NCBI GenBank assembly: GCA_002412545.1
Contig: DHVG01000014.1
Location: 212,004 to 265,586 of the forward strand
DNA: 53,583 nucleotides
Direction: 5' to 3'
From: Elusimicrobia bacterium UBA5214
GTDB lineage: Bacteria; Elusimicrobiota; UBA5214
Below are positions 1 through 8,030 of the stretch, one piece after another (positions within the stretch are counted from its first letter, which is position 1; every line of letters begins with the position of its first letter). Made by a program: the position numbers and the translations under genes. The notes beneath the pieces were generated by a model. The model did not search any database. It saw only the letters and a list, made by a program, of their open reading frames with translations, and had not been told where the DNA came from.

Positions 1-795
1 CTTGACTGGTTAGTCGCCGGGATTGACCCGAAGAAAAGTGTTCTTTTTCGTCAATCCGAAGTTAAAGAACATGCGGAACTGCATTTATTACTTTCAATGA
101 TTATTCCACTTTCTTGGCTTGAGCGCTGTCCGACTTATAAAGAACAATTACAGGAAATTAAAGATAAAGATTTATCTACTTATGGATTTTTGGGTTATCC
201 AGTTTTACAAGCAGCGGATATACTTGTTTACAAGGCAGAATTTGTCCCGGTTGGTGAAGACCAGTTGCCGCACTTAGAGTTAACTCGTGAAATTGCCCGC
301 CGGTTTAATAATTTCTATGGCCGGATTTTACCTGAGCCGGAAGCGTTACTCACTAAAGTAGCGAGGTTGCCGGGTATTGACGGACGAAAAATGTCCAAGT
401 CCTATGATAATGCAATTTATCTTTCTGATGGAGAAGAAGTAGTTACAGAGAAAGTAAGGAATATGTTTACTGACCCACAAAAAATAAGGATTGATGACCC
501 TGGTCATCCAGAAACTTCCGGCTGTGTAGTTTATGCTTTTTATCAAGCGTTAGAACCCAAGAAGGCAAAAGAACGAAAAATTGAATGTGAGGAAAGAAAA
601 ATCGGTTGTGTTGCCTGCAAGAAAGAACTGGCGGTAATTTTGAATAGATTTTTAGAGCCTTATCGGCAAAGACGCAAAGAAATATCTGCTCATCCGGAGA
701 AAATTAAGGAAATACTTATTGAAGGTGGAGAAAAAGCAAGAATTGTTGCTCAAGAAACAATGTCCGAGGTGTGTAAAGCAATAAACCTCTTGTGA
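1..795 (+). CDS. trpS: Tryptophan--tRNA ligase, 3' part (5' end outside window)
   Basis: Class I aminoacyl-tRNA synthetase that charges tRNA-Trp in the cytoplasm. The reading frame is open from base 1, so the N-terminal part with the HIGH-type motif lies outside the window. What remains (264 codons) shows the TrpRS pattern: a Rossmann segment ending in YPVLQAADILVY and VPVGEDQLPHLELTREIARR, then the KMSKS loop as GRKMSKSYDNAI near residues 128-139 of the visible part, and a helical C-terminal domain. Stop TGA at 793-795. Four cysteines (CEERKIGCVACKK) sit in a C-terminal insertion and could bind a metal; this is an inference. The downstream gap to scpA is 66 bp and contains a weak CAGAT/ATCTG hairpin. 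Confidence 0.95.
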   Translation, partial: LDWLVAGIDPKKSVLFRQSEVKEHAELHLLLSMIIPLSWLERCPTYKEQLQEIKDKDLSTYGFLGYPVLQAADILVYKAEFVPVGEDQLPHLELTREIARRFNNFYGRILPEPEALLTKVARLPGIDGRKMSKSYDNAIYLSDGEEVVTEKVRNMFTDPQKIRIDDPGHPETSGCVVYAFYQALEPKKAKERKIECEERKIGCVACKKELAVILNRFLEPYRQRRKEISAHPEKIKEILIEGGEKARIVAQETMSEVCKAINLL

Positions 796-861
796 GACAA
801 TTCAAACAGATGAAAAAATCTGTCTTAATCGTGGCAGTTATCTGTCTGAATCGTAGTTAGT

Positions 862-1590
862 ATGGACTACACCGTAAAGTTAGAAATTTTTGAAGGTCCC
901 CTTGATTTGTTGTTATATTTAATTAAAAAAAACGATTTAGATATCTACGATATACCAATTTCGCAAATTACAACTGAATATTTAGAATATGTAGAATTAA
1001 TCAAGATGCTTAATTTGGAAGCAGTGGGTGAATTTTTAGTAATGGCGGCAACTTTGATGCAGATTAAAGCACGGATGCTTCTCCCGAGAGAACCTTTGGA
1101 AGGTGAAGAAGAAGAAAAAGACCCGCGTGCCGAATTGGTTACCAGACTTTTGGAATATCAGAAATTTAAAGAAGTAGCAAAAGTCCTTGAATCCCGTGAA
1201 TTAGAACAGCAACAAATTTTTTCTCGTGAAGAACCAGAATTTAGTGAAGATGATTATGTTTTGGGAGTAAGTCTTTTTGACCTTTTAGAATCATTCCGCC
1301 ATGTTTTAGAAGAAGCAAAAGAAGAAGTTAAAGAAATTATCTATCAAGAAATACCTTTAGAAGAAAAAATTCGTTATATTTTAGAGTGTCTCAAAGGGAA
1401 AAAATATATTACTTTTCGTCAAGTTTTTAATCCAGAGGAAGGACGGCTATCTTTAATTGTAACTTTTTTAGCTTTGTTAGAGTTAGTGCGTTTGAAACAG
1501 GTTTTTGCTCGGCAGGCACAACATTTTGGTGAAATTAGAATCTATCGTTTAGAGAAAGGTGATTATTCAAATGGAGAAGGAAGAAGTTAA
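862..1590 (+). CDS. scpA: Segregation and condensation protein A
   Basis: Kleisin subunit of the Smc-ScpAB condensin, which organises and segregates the chromosome in the cytoplasm. The 242-residue product has the typical ScpA start (FEGPLDLLLYLIKKNDLDI, about residues 9-27), the helical N-terminal Smc-neck-binding part, an acidic linker around residues 87-125 and a C-terminal winged-helix part (ITFRQVF, then LIVTFLALLELVRL). Length is normal for the family. Its 3' end overlaps scpB by 20 bp, the usual translationally coupled scpAB order. smc itself is not in the window. Confidence 0.93.
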   Translation: MDYTVKLEIFEGPLDLLLYLIKKNDLDIYDIPISQITTEYLEYVELIKMLNLEAVGEFLVMAATLMQIKARMLLPREPLEGEEEEKDPRAELVTRLLEYQKFKEVAKVLESRELEQQQIFSREEPEFSEDDYVLGVSLFDLLESFRHVLEEAKEEVKEIIYQEIPLEEKIRYILECLKGKKYITFRQVFNPEEGRLSLIVTFLALLELVRLKQVFARQAQHFGEIRIYRLEKGDYSNGEGRS

Positions 1591-2173
1591 AAATATTATT
1601 GAGAGTTTACTTTTTATCTCATCTGAACCGCTGAAAATAGAACGCATCAGTGAAATTACCGATACCGGAGAAGAAATGATAAAAGAAATTATTGATGAAC
1701 TTATTCAGAAATATTCAACATCTCCTATGGAAATAAAAGAAATTGCTGAAGGATATTTAATGACTACGCGTGCACAGTATGCCCCTTGGGTAAGAAAATT
1801 ATATCAGGAAAAGACGACTTTGAAATTGAGTCAAGCAGCTTTAGAGACTTTATCCATTATTGCCTATAAACAACCAATCAGTCGTGCCGAAATTGAAGAA
1901 ATCCGTGGTGTAGAAGTGATTGCCGTTTTGGAGACACTATTAGAGAGGAATATTATTCGTATTTGTGGCAGGAAAGAGGGGATTGGTCGTCCTTTACTTT
2001 ACGGAACGACGGATAAATTTCTGAGATATTTTGGGTTGAAGAGTTTAGTTGAACTGCCACCATTGGAAGAATTTGCTGCGAAAGTTTCTGAAGAATTGAT
2101 TACTTCTGAAGAAAAAACAAATTTAGAAAGTGAGGAGGACAATGACCCTTCAGCAAGTTCAGGGTCATCCTGA
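1571..2173 (+). CDS. scpB: Segregation and condensation protein B with a repeat-derived tail
   Basis: Winged-helix dimer that binds ScpA in the Smc condensin complex. The core (EKEEVKNIIESLLFIS at the start, ALETLSIIAYKQPISRAEIEEIRGV in the middle, GRPLLYGTTDKFLRYFGLKSLVELP near the end) is a full ScpB. I chose ATG 1571 rather than GTG 1559, four codons earlier, because an AAAGG-type ribosome site inside scpA lies just upstream of it. The last ten or so codons (NDPSASSGSS) are encoded by a palindrome (2142-2168) and look like an added tail rather than conserved protein. The stop codon overlaps the GAGGAG ribosome site of the next gene. Confidence 0.92.
   Translation: MEKEEVKNIIESLLFISSEPLKIERISEITDTGEEMIKEIIDELIQKYSTSPMEIKEIAEGYLMTTRAQYAPWVRKLYQEKTTLKLSQAALETLSIIAYKQPISRAEIEEIRGVEVIAVLETLLERNIIRICGRKEGIGRPLLYGTTDKFLRYFGLKSLVELPPLEEFAAKVSEELITSEEKTNLESEEDNDPSASSGSS
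2142..2168. repeat. Palindrome inside the 3' end of scpB
   Basis: ATGACCCT (2142-2149) and AGGGTCAT (2161-2168) are perfect inverted repeats around an 11-nt loop. The element writes the last codons of scpB, and the sequence immediately after it supplies the stop codon and the GAGGAG ribosome site (2172-2177) of the EF-G-like gene. It resembles the dispersed CCTTC(G/A)...CAGGG repeats seen at 18276. Confidence 0.7.
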
Positions 2174-2182
2174 GGAGATTGA

Positions 2183-4213
2183 ATGATGAAGACGTATCCG
2201 ACAAATGATTTAAGGAATATTTTTCTTTTTGGTAGTGGCGGAAGCGGGAAAACGACACTTGCGGAAGCGTTATTCTATAATGCCGGTATAACTACCCGGT
2301 TGGGCAAAATTGAAGAAGGAAATACAGTGTCTGATTTTACTAATGAAGAAATTAGACGGAGGAATTCATTATATCTTAGTTTGTGTTTCATTGAACATAA
2401 AGAAAAAAAGATAAATCTTTTAGATACACCCGGTTATGCTGATTTTATTAGTGAGTTATATGCAGGAATGAATGTTTGTGAAGGAGTAATTTTTGTCCTT
2501 GATGGTTCGGTAGGTCTGGATACAAGTAGTGAAATGCTCTGGGAGGAGACAACAAATAAAGGATTGGCTTATGGTATTTATATTAACTCTTTAGATAAGG
2601 AAGAAATAAATTTTTGGGCACTGGTAAAGACAATAAAAGAAAGATTAGTAAACGGAGCACAATTGTTTTATTTTCCTTATGGAGAAGGAGTAAATTTTTC
2701 TGGTATAGTTGATGTTTTAAATCTAAAATTAGTCAAGTTTACGGATAAAAAAATTGAACTTATGGAAATTCCGAAAGAGATAGAAGAAATTGCTCAAAAA
2801 GAACATAATCAACTTATTGAAAGTATTACTAGTGAAAACGAAGAATTGATTGAAAAATATCTTGAAGGTAAAGGGATTGCTCCTGAGGAACTAAAGGTTA
2901 CCTTACAAAAAGCAATTAGGGAAGGTAAAATTGTACCTATTTTTTGTGGTTCAGCAAAAAAGAATATTGGTCCACAGGTTTTGCTTGATTTTATTATTGA
3001 TTATTTTCCTCAACCAAAAGTTAGTGAAAATAATTCTTTAAGCGCGTTAATTTTTAAGACCTATCTTGAGCCGCATACCGGTAAACTTTCCTATATTAAA
3101 GTCTTTTCGGGTATTTTCTCTTCCGGTGTGGATATTTATAATTCGGCCCGTCGGGTTCGTGAACGGGTTGGCCAGATTTGTTGTGTGCAGGGTAAAAAAC
3201 GTGTTGATATTTCTTCTTTATCGGCAGGTGATATCGGATGTATTATTAAACTTAAAGAAAGTATGACTAATGATACTCTCTGTTTAGAGAAAGAGCCACA
3301 AGTGATTAAACCAATAATTTTCCCGGAACCAGTGATGGATTTAGTAATTTATCCAAGAACGCAAGGAGAAGAAGAAAAAGTTGCTAATGCTTTAGCTACC
3401 GTTGTGCAGGAAGACCCGACAATCAAATGGCATTATAATTCCGAGACCAAGGAAACCGTGGTCTACGGTATGGGTGCAGTGCAGCTGGAGGCGATGGTTG
3501 AACGAATTAAAGAAAGGTATAATGTTGATGTTGGGTTAGGTCGTCCACGGATACCTTATAAAGAAACAATTAAAACTAAATCTGAAGTGCAAGGTAAATA
3601 TAAGCGACAATCGGGAGGAAGGGGACAATATGGTGATTGCTGGTTACGGATTGAACCACAAGAACGTGGTAAAGGATATGAATTTATTGATGCAATTCGT
3701 GAAGGAAGAATACCAAAAAATTATATTCCAGCAGTAGAAAAGGGTGTAAAACAAGCAATGGAGGAAGGGATTATTGCTGGTTACCCGGTAGTGGACATAA
3801 AAGTAACCCTTTATGATGGGTCGTATCATGAGGTTGACTCTTCGGATATTGCTTTTAAAATCGCTGGTGGAATGGCTTTGAGAAAAGGTGTAGAACAAGC
3901 TCAGCCAACAATTTTGGAACCAATCATGATTGTAGAAATAACTATTCCCGAAGAGTATCTTGGTGCAGTAGTTGGTGATATGAACGCACGAAGGGGCAGA
4001 ATTTTAGGTATGGAAGGAATCGGCAAGAGGCAGAATGTTAAAGTACAGGTTCCTTTTGCGGAAATGTATAAATATGCGGCAGATTTGCGTTCTTTGACTA
4101 AAGGTAGCGGCAAATTCCGGATGACTTTGTCTCATTATGAAGAAACACCACATTTAGTAATTCAAAAATTGATTGAAGAATACCAAAAAAGTAAAACTGC
4201 TAAAAATGAATAA
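2183..4213 (+). CDS. EF-G-like translational GTPase
   Basis: Ribosome-associated GTPase of the elongation factor G superfamily, 676 residues with the EF-G domain order: G domain (P-loop GSGGSGKT 17-24, switch II DTPGY 81-85), domain II, and domains III-V (RQSGGRGQYGDCWLRIEP; VVGDMNARRGRILGME). The G4 guanine-specificity motif, NKxD in canonical EF-G, is NSLD (135-138), so the lysine is missing. This places it with the divergent EF-G-like/EF-G2 paralogues rather than the primary fusA; no rpsL, rpsG or tuf neighbours are present. ATG 2183 and ATG 2186 are both possible starts after GAGGAG. The 3' end overlaps the next gene by 8 bp. The exact role of the subfamily is unsettled. Confidence 0.88.
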   Translation: MMKTYPTNDLRNIFLFGSGGSGKTTLAEALFYNAGITTRLGKIEEGNTVSDFTNEEIRRRNSLYLSLCFIEHKEKKINLLDTPGYADFISELYAGMNVCEGVIFVLDGSVGLDTSSEMLWEETTNKGLAYGIYINSLDKEEINFWALVKTIKERLVNGAQLFYFPYGEGVNFSGIVDVLNLKLVKFTDKKIELMEIPKEIEEIAQKEHNQLIESITSENEELIEKYLEGKGIAPEELKVTLQKAIREGKIVPIFCGSAKKNIGPQVLLDFIIDYFPQPKVSENNSLSALIFKTYLEPHTGKLSYIKVFSGIFSSGVDIYNSARRVRERVGQICCVQGKKRVDISSLSAGDIGCIIKLKESMTNDTLCLEKEPQVIKPIIFPEPVMDLVIYPRTQGEEEKVANALATVVQEDPTIKWHYNSETKETVVYGMGAVQLEAMVERIKERYNVDVGLGRPRIPYKETIKTKSEVQGKYKRQSGGRGQYGDCWLRIEPQERGKGYEFIDAIREGRIPKNYIPAVEKGVKQAMEEGIIAGYPVVDIKVTLYDGSYHEVDSSDIAFKIAGGMALRKGVEQAQPTILEPIMIVEITIPEEYLGAVVGDMNARRGRILGMEGIGKRQNVKVQVPFAEMYKYAADLRSLTKGSGKFRMTLSHYEETPHLVIQKLIEEYQKSKTAKNE

Positions 4214-5135
4214 GCTTGCTTTATCCACAGCGTTTCTGATTGATTCTTCAGTAGATATGCCTGGTGAAGAAATAATTAGAGATGGATTAGAGTTAGGGTT
4301 TTCGGCATTTGAGTTGAACATAGAAACAACTCATGAAATTATTGAAGAAATCAAGAAGGATATTGCCACAAAAAAAATTGAAATTGTTAGTTTACACAAT
4401 TTTTGTCCGAAACTTGATTTTGTTCCTCAAGGGAGAGATTTACTGACCGCCTATCAGTTTTCTTCGCTTGACCCGGAGGAAAGAAAAAAAGCAGTTGAAT
4501 TGACCAAAAGAACCATTGACTATGCCGCTGATTTATCTGCACAGGCAGTAGTTATTCATGCTGGTGAAGTAGAAATTGAACTTAATGAAGGTGAACTTTT
4601 TTCTCAGTTTATTCGTAAAAAGATTAGTCGGGGCTATCTTGAACAAGTAAAAAAGGAACGGGAAGAAAGAAAAAAAGTATATTTGGAAAACAGTTTAAAA
4701 TCGGTTGAAGAAATAGTTAATTATGCAGAAAAAAAGAAAACGAGCGGTAATCAGCTCAAAATCGGTTTGGAGAATCGTTTTTTCTATCACGAGATACCCA
4801 GTTTTGAGGAAATTGGAATTTTTTTGGAAAAATTTGGTAATAGTGTAGGGTATTGGCACGATACCGGACATGCCGAAATCTGGGTAAAGTTAGGTTTCCT
4901 GCGTAGTCACGAGGAATATTTCAAGATTTATGCTTCGCGAATGATTGGTGTTCATTTACATGATGTAGTTGGTTTCTCTGACCATCGTGCTCCCGGAACC
5001 GGTGAAATTGATTTTGCTTATTTGGCAAAATATCTGAATTCATCAATGATTAAGGCAGTTGAAGTACATCGTTCTTCAACCGCTTCGGAAGTAAAAGCAA
5101 GTATAGAATATTTACGGAAGATAGGAATTAACTGA
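4206..5135 (+). CDS. Sugar phosphate isomerase/epimerase-like TIM-barrel protein
   Basis: Member of the xylose isomerase-like/AP endonuclease 2 TIM-barrel superfamily, which mostly contains metal-dependent sugar isomerases and epimerases. Metal-ligand-like positions are visible in order: VVIHAGE, IGLENRFF, WHDTGHAEIW, GVHLHDVVGFSDHRAPGTGEIDF. The start ATG 4206 overlaps the EF-G-like stop, giving translational coupling; a longer upstream reading frame exists but would run deep into the neighbouring gene. At 309 residues the length is normal. The substrate cannot be told from the sequence. AP endonuclease (Nfo) is less likely because its signature motifs are not evident. Confidence 0.75.
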   Translation: MNKLALSTAFLIDSSVDMPGEEIIRDGLELGFSAFELNIETTHEIIEEIKKDIATKKIEIVSLHNFCPKLDFVPQGRDLLTAYQFSSLDPEERKKAVELTKRTIDYAADLSAQAVVIHAGEVEIELNEGELFSQFIRKKISRGYLEQVKKEREERKKVYLENSLKSVEEIVNYAEKKKTSGNQLKIGLENRFFYHEIPSFEEIGIFLEKFGNSVGYWHDTGHAEIWVKLGFLRSHEEYFKIYASRMIGVHLHDVVGFSDHRAPGTGEIDFAYLAKYLNSSMIKAVEVHRSSTASEVKASIEYLRKIGIN

Positions 5136-5142
5136 ATAAAGT

Positions 5143-5293
5143 CTGATTTCACAGATTGAAATTCGGATTACACAGATAACGACAAAGCAGTCATTCCGAG
5201 TGAAATGAGGAATTTCGATAGAATTTGTTTTGTCGCTGCTCTTCTTCGCAATGACATTTCTGCGTAATCTATATTAGAAATCTGCGTAATCAG
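5143..5293. repeat. Palindromic MITE-like intergenic element (about 151 bp)
   Basis: The ends are imperfect inverted repeats (5143-5157 against 5279-5293, CTGATT-x-C-x-CAGATT, 13 of 15 matching). Inside is a second inverted pair, GTCATT (5193-5198) and AATGAC (5250-5255). TCTGCGTAATC occurs twice at the right side. It fills almost the whole gap between the isomerase-like gene and galT and carries no reading frame. It looks like a non-autonomous palindromic repeat; no transposase relation is proven. Confidence 0.6.
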
Positions 5294-5321
5294 GTATAGA
5301 CATTATACCAGGAGGTAAAAA

Positions 5322-6314
5322 ATGCCAGAGTTAAGAAGAGACCCGATTATCGGTCGTTGGGTAATTGTTTCCACTGAACGAGGAAGAAGGCCGACAAATT
5401 ATAAGGAACAACCAAAAGAAGACCCGGGTAAACCTTGTCCTTTTTGTGCGGGGAATGAATCATTTACTCCGCCAGAAATTATTGCTTATCGGTCACCGGG
5501 TTCACCAAAGGATGGAGCAGGTTGGTGGGTAAGAGTTGTTCCGAATAAATTTCCCGCATTGCAGATTGAAGGTTCTTTGAACCGTAGTGGTGAAGGGATG
5601 TATGACCGAATGAATGGTATCGGTGCGCACGAAGTTATTATTGAGACGCCGGAACATAAAAAAGAAATCCCGGATTTAGAAGATAGTAAAGCGGAAGATA
5701 TTTTATGGGCTTTTCGTGACCGTATTCTTGACTTGCGTAAAGATGCACGGTTTGAATATATTCTTATTTTTAAAAATTACGGTTTTGCTGCCGGTGCATC
5801 TTTAGCTCATCCTCATTCGCAACTGATTGCTTTACCAGTTGTCCCTCGGCGGGTTGCCGAAGAAGTGCGGGGAGCAAGAGGATATTACGAGTATAAAGAA
5901 AGATGTGTCTTCTGTGACATTATTCAGCAAGAAATGGCAAGCCAATCGCGTATTATTGCCGAAAATGATGATTTTATTGCTTTTGAACCCTTTGCCAGTC
6001 GTTTTCCTTTTGAAACCTGGGTTTTACCGAAAATACATGACCCTTGTTTTGAAGATGCAAGCAAGCACGAACTGGTGAATTTAACCCGAATAATGAAAGT
6101 GACTCTGGAAAAACTACGTGTAGTTTTAGAGAATCCGCCGTATAACTGGCTAATTCACAATTCACCTTTGAAAGAGTCACATACAGTACATTTCCATTGG
6201 CATATTGAAATTATCCCGAAATTAGTAAGAGTTGCTGGTTTTGAATGGGGTACCGGATTTTATATTAATCCTACACCTCCCGAAGAAGCAGCAAAATTTT
6301 TGCGTGAAGCCTAA
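5322..6314 (+). CDS. galT: Galactose-1-phosphate uridylyltransferase
   Basis: HIT-superfamily nucleotidyl transferase of the Leloir pathway, exchanging UMP between UDP-glucose and galactose-1-phosphate in the cytoplasm. The catalytic HPHSQ motif is at residues 163-167, with the C-terminal HFHWHIEIIP histidines near residue 290. Two CxxC pairs (CPFCAGNE, CVFCDI) fit the zinc sites of the family. The start follows a strong AGGAGGT ribosome site. The 330-residue length is typical of bacterial GalT. Other members of this fold transfer ADP or phosphate to sugars, so the substrate is inferred. glgA follows 264 bp later, and sugar-nucleotide chemistry links the two. Confidence 0.9.
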   Translation: MPELRRDPIIGRWVIVSTERGRRPTNYKEQPKEDPGKPCPFCAGNESFTPPEIIAYRSPGSPKDGAGWWVRVVPNKFPALQIEGSLNRSGEGMYDRMNGIGAHEVIIETPEHKKEIPDLEDSKAEDILWAFRDRILDLRKDARFEYILIFKNYGFAAGASLAHPHSQLIALPVVPRRVAEEVRGARGYYEYKERCVFCDIIQQEMASQSRIIAENDDFIAFEPFASRFPFETWVLPKIHDPCFEDASKHELVNLTRIMKVTLEKLRVVLENPPYNWLIHNSPLKESHTVHFHWHIEIIPKLVRVAGFEWGTGFYINPTPPEEAAKFLREA

Positions 6315-6395
6315 AAAGCGGAGAAAAAAGTTTCGGGAACTCTCTCTTCACTCTATGATTTTTTGACTAAAACCGAGGGTCGTCCCGATAGGTCA

Positions 6396-6479
6396 CCCCG
6401 ATGTAACATCGGGGCGTCACACCTGTGCCTGCGAAACCTGTACAGGCTTCACAGGTGCAGGCAGGTGCAGGCATGGTCT
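6396..6479. repeat. Cluster of nested palindromes between galT and glgA
   Basis: CCCCGATGT (6396-6404) pairs with ACATCGGGG (6406-6414). CACCTGTG (6420-6427) pairs with CACAGGTG (6450-6457), extended inside by GCCTG (6428-6432) with CAGGC (6443-6447). A short tandem GTGCAGGCA repeat follows. The frame through this region is open, but the content is palindromic and not protein-like. The first hairpin could also stop transcription, although no T-run follows it. Confidence 0.65.
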
Positions 6480-6578
6480 ACCGAAAAAACTCTGATGTCG
6501 TTCAGAGAGATTCCCGAAACTCTTGAAGTGGAAAAAAAACAAGAAAGAAAAAAAATTTTTCTTGAGGAGGAGAGAAAA

Positions 6579-8030
6579 ATGAAAATACTCATTACTAGTC
6601 CAGAAAGTGTCCCTTTTGCCAAGACCGGTGGTTTAGCCGATGTCGTCGGTGCGTTACCAAAATTTCTCAAACAAAGAAAACAGGATGTGCGCCTGATTAT
6701 ACCCAAATATAAAAAGATTGATACGGCAAAATTTGGACTTGAGCTGGTAATTAAAAACCTACTTATTCCAATCGGTGAAAAAACGGAAATAGCGAATATC
6801 TGGCAGGCAAAACTTGAACGAACTGTACTGGTATATTTTGTAGAAAATGATAAATATTTTGCTCGTGATGAACTATATCGTACTCCAGCCGGTGACTATC
6901 CGGATAATGCGGAAAGGTTCATTTTTTTTTCGCGTGCCTGCTTGGAAGCAGTGAAAGCACTCGCTTTCCAACCGGAAATAATTCATTGTCATGACTGGCA
7001 GGTTGGTCTTATTCCTGCCTATCTGAAAACTCTGTACCGGATTGACGGATTTTTCCATTCCACCCGGACAATTTTTACGATTCATAATATTGCTTATCAA
7101 GGTTTTTTTCCAAAGGAGACGCTTTCTTTAGCCGGGTTCAGTTGGCTTGATTTTACACCCGAGAAATTAGAGTATTATGACCAAGTTAATTTTTTGAAAG
7201 CCGGTATTGTCTATAGTGATATTGTGAATACCGTTAGTCCGACTTATGCAAAAGAAATACAATCTTCTAATGAATTCGGACGCGGGATGGAAGGTATTTT
7301 AAAAAAACGGACTGCTGACCTTTATGGAATTACTAACGGTATTGACTACAAAGAATGGGACCCGGCAAAAGATAAATATATCTCTGCAAGATATACAAAG
7401 AAAAGTTTAGATAAAAAGAAAATATGTAAGACTGAATTAGGTAAGGTTATCGGTCTGGAGACAAAAGAGAATATACCTTTGTTAGGAATGATTTCGCGTC
7501 TTGATTCACTTAAAGGATTAGATATTTTAGCCGAAGCAATGACCACATTGATGAAAGAAAATTTGCAACTCGTCATCCTTGGTCTTGGTGACCAAAAATA
7601 TCATGATTTACTTAAAGCCGAAGCAAAAAAATATCCGGCAAAAATTGCTCTCCAGATAAAATTTGACAATGTTTTAGCCCATCAGATTTATGCCGGTTGT
7701 GACTTTTTCCTGATGCCTTCACGATTTGAACCTTGTGGATTAACCCAACTGATTGCGATGCGTTACGGGACAATACCAATTGTGCATAAGACCGGTGGTT
7801 TAGCCGATACCGTAGAACCTTTCTCATTGAAGACCGGTAAGGGTAACGGTTTTGTTTTCACTGAATACAAGAGCCAGGCACTAATTACCGCAGTAAAAGA
7901 AGCATTGTCGGTGTATGGAGAGGGAAAACTTTGGGCACAGGTCGTGCAGAATGCAATGAACAGCGACTTTTCTTGGAACAAAGCCGTAAGTGAATATCTT
8001 AAACTTTATCAACTTGCCCGTGAAAAGTGA
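6579..8030 (+). CDS. glgA: Glycogen synthase (ADP-glucose type)
   Basis: GT5 retaining glucosyltransferase that extends alpha-1,4-glucan from ADP-glucose (or UDP-glucose). The N-terminal KTGGLADVVGALP motif (residues 15-27) binds the nucleotide sugar, and the C-terminal SRFEPCGLTQL and KTGGLADTV segments form the GT-B active cleft. The 483-residue length is that of bacterial GlgA. I start at ATG 6579 because a GAGGAGGAG ribosome site precedes it and the upstream open frame is palindromic intergenic sequence. Its stop overlaps the GTG start of the next gene. It likely acts with galT and, at a distance, glgX. glgC and glgB are not in the window. Confidence 0.92.
   Translation: MKILITSPESVPFAKTGGLADVVGALPKFLKQRKQDVRLIIPKYKKIDTAKFGLELVIKNLLIPIGEKTEIANIWQAKLERTVLVYFVENDKYFARDELYRTPAGDYPDNAERFIFFSRACLEAVKALAFQPEIIHCHDWQVGLIPAYLKTLYRIDGFFHSTRTIFTIHNIAYQGFFPKETLSLAGFSWLDFTPEKLEYYDQVNFLKAGIVYSDIVNTVSPTYAKEIQSSNEFGRGMEGILKKRTADLYGITNGIDYKEWDPAKDKYISARYTKKSLDKKKICKTELGKVIGLETKENIPLLGMISRLDSLKGLDILAEAMTTLMKENLQLVILGLGDQKYHDLLKAEAKKYPAKIALQIKFDNVLAHQIYAGCDFFLMPSRFEPCGLTQLIAMRYGTIPIVHKTGGLADTVEPFSLKTGKGNGFVFTEYKSQALITAVKEALSVYGEGKLWAQVVQNAMNSDFSWNKAVSEYLKLYQLAREK

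Noticed and set aside
5143..6479. CRISPR array
   Set aside because: The repeats in these gaps are palindromes of different sequence and spacing. There is no regular direct repeat with spacers and no cas gene.
6363..6578. A 72-codon N-terminal extension of glycogen synthase
   Set aside because: The frame is open, but the DNA is a cluster of palindromes, GlgA proteins begin at KILI..E, and a strong ribosome site precedes ATG 6579.
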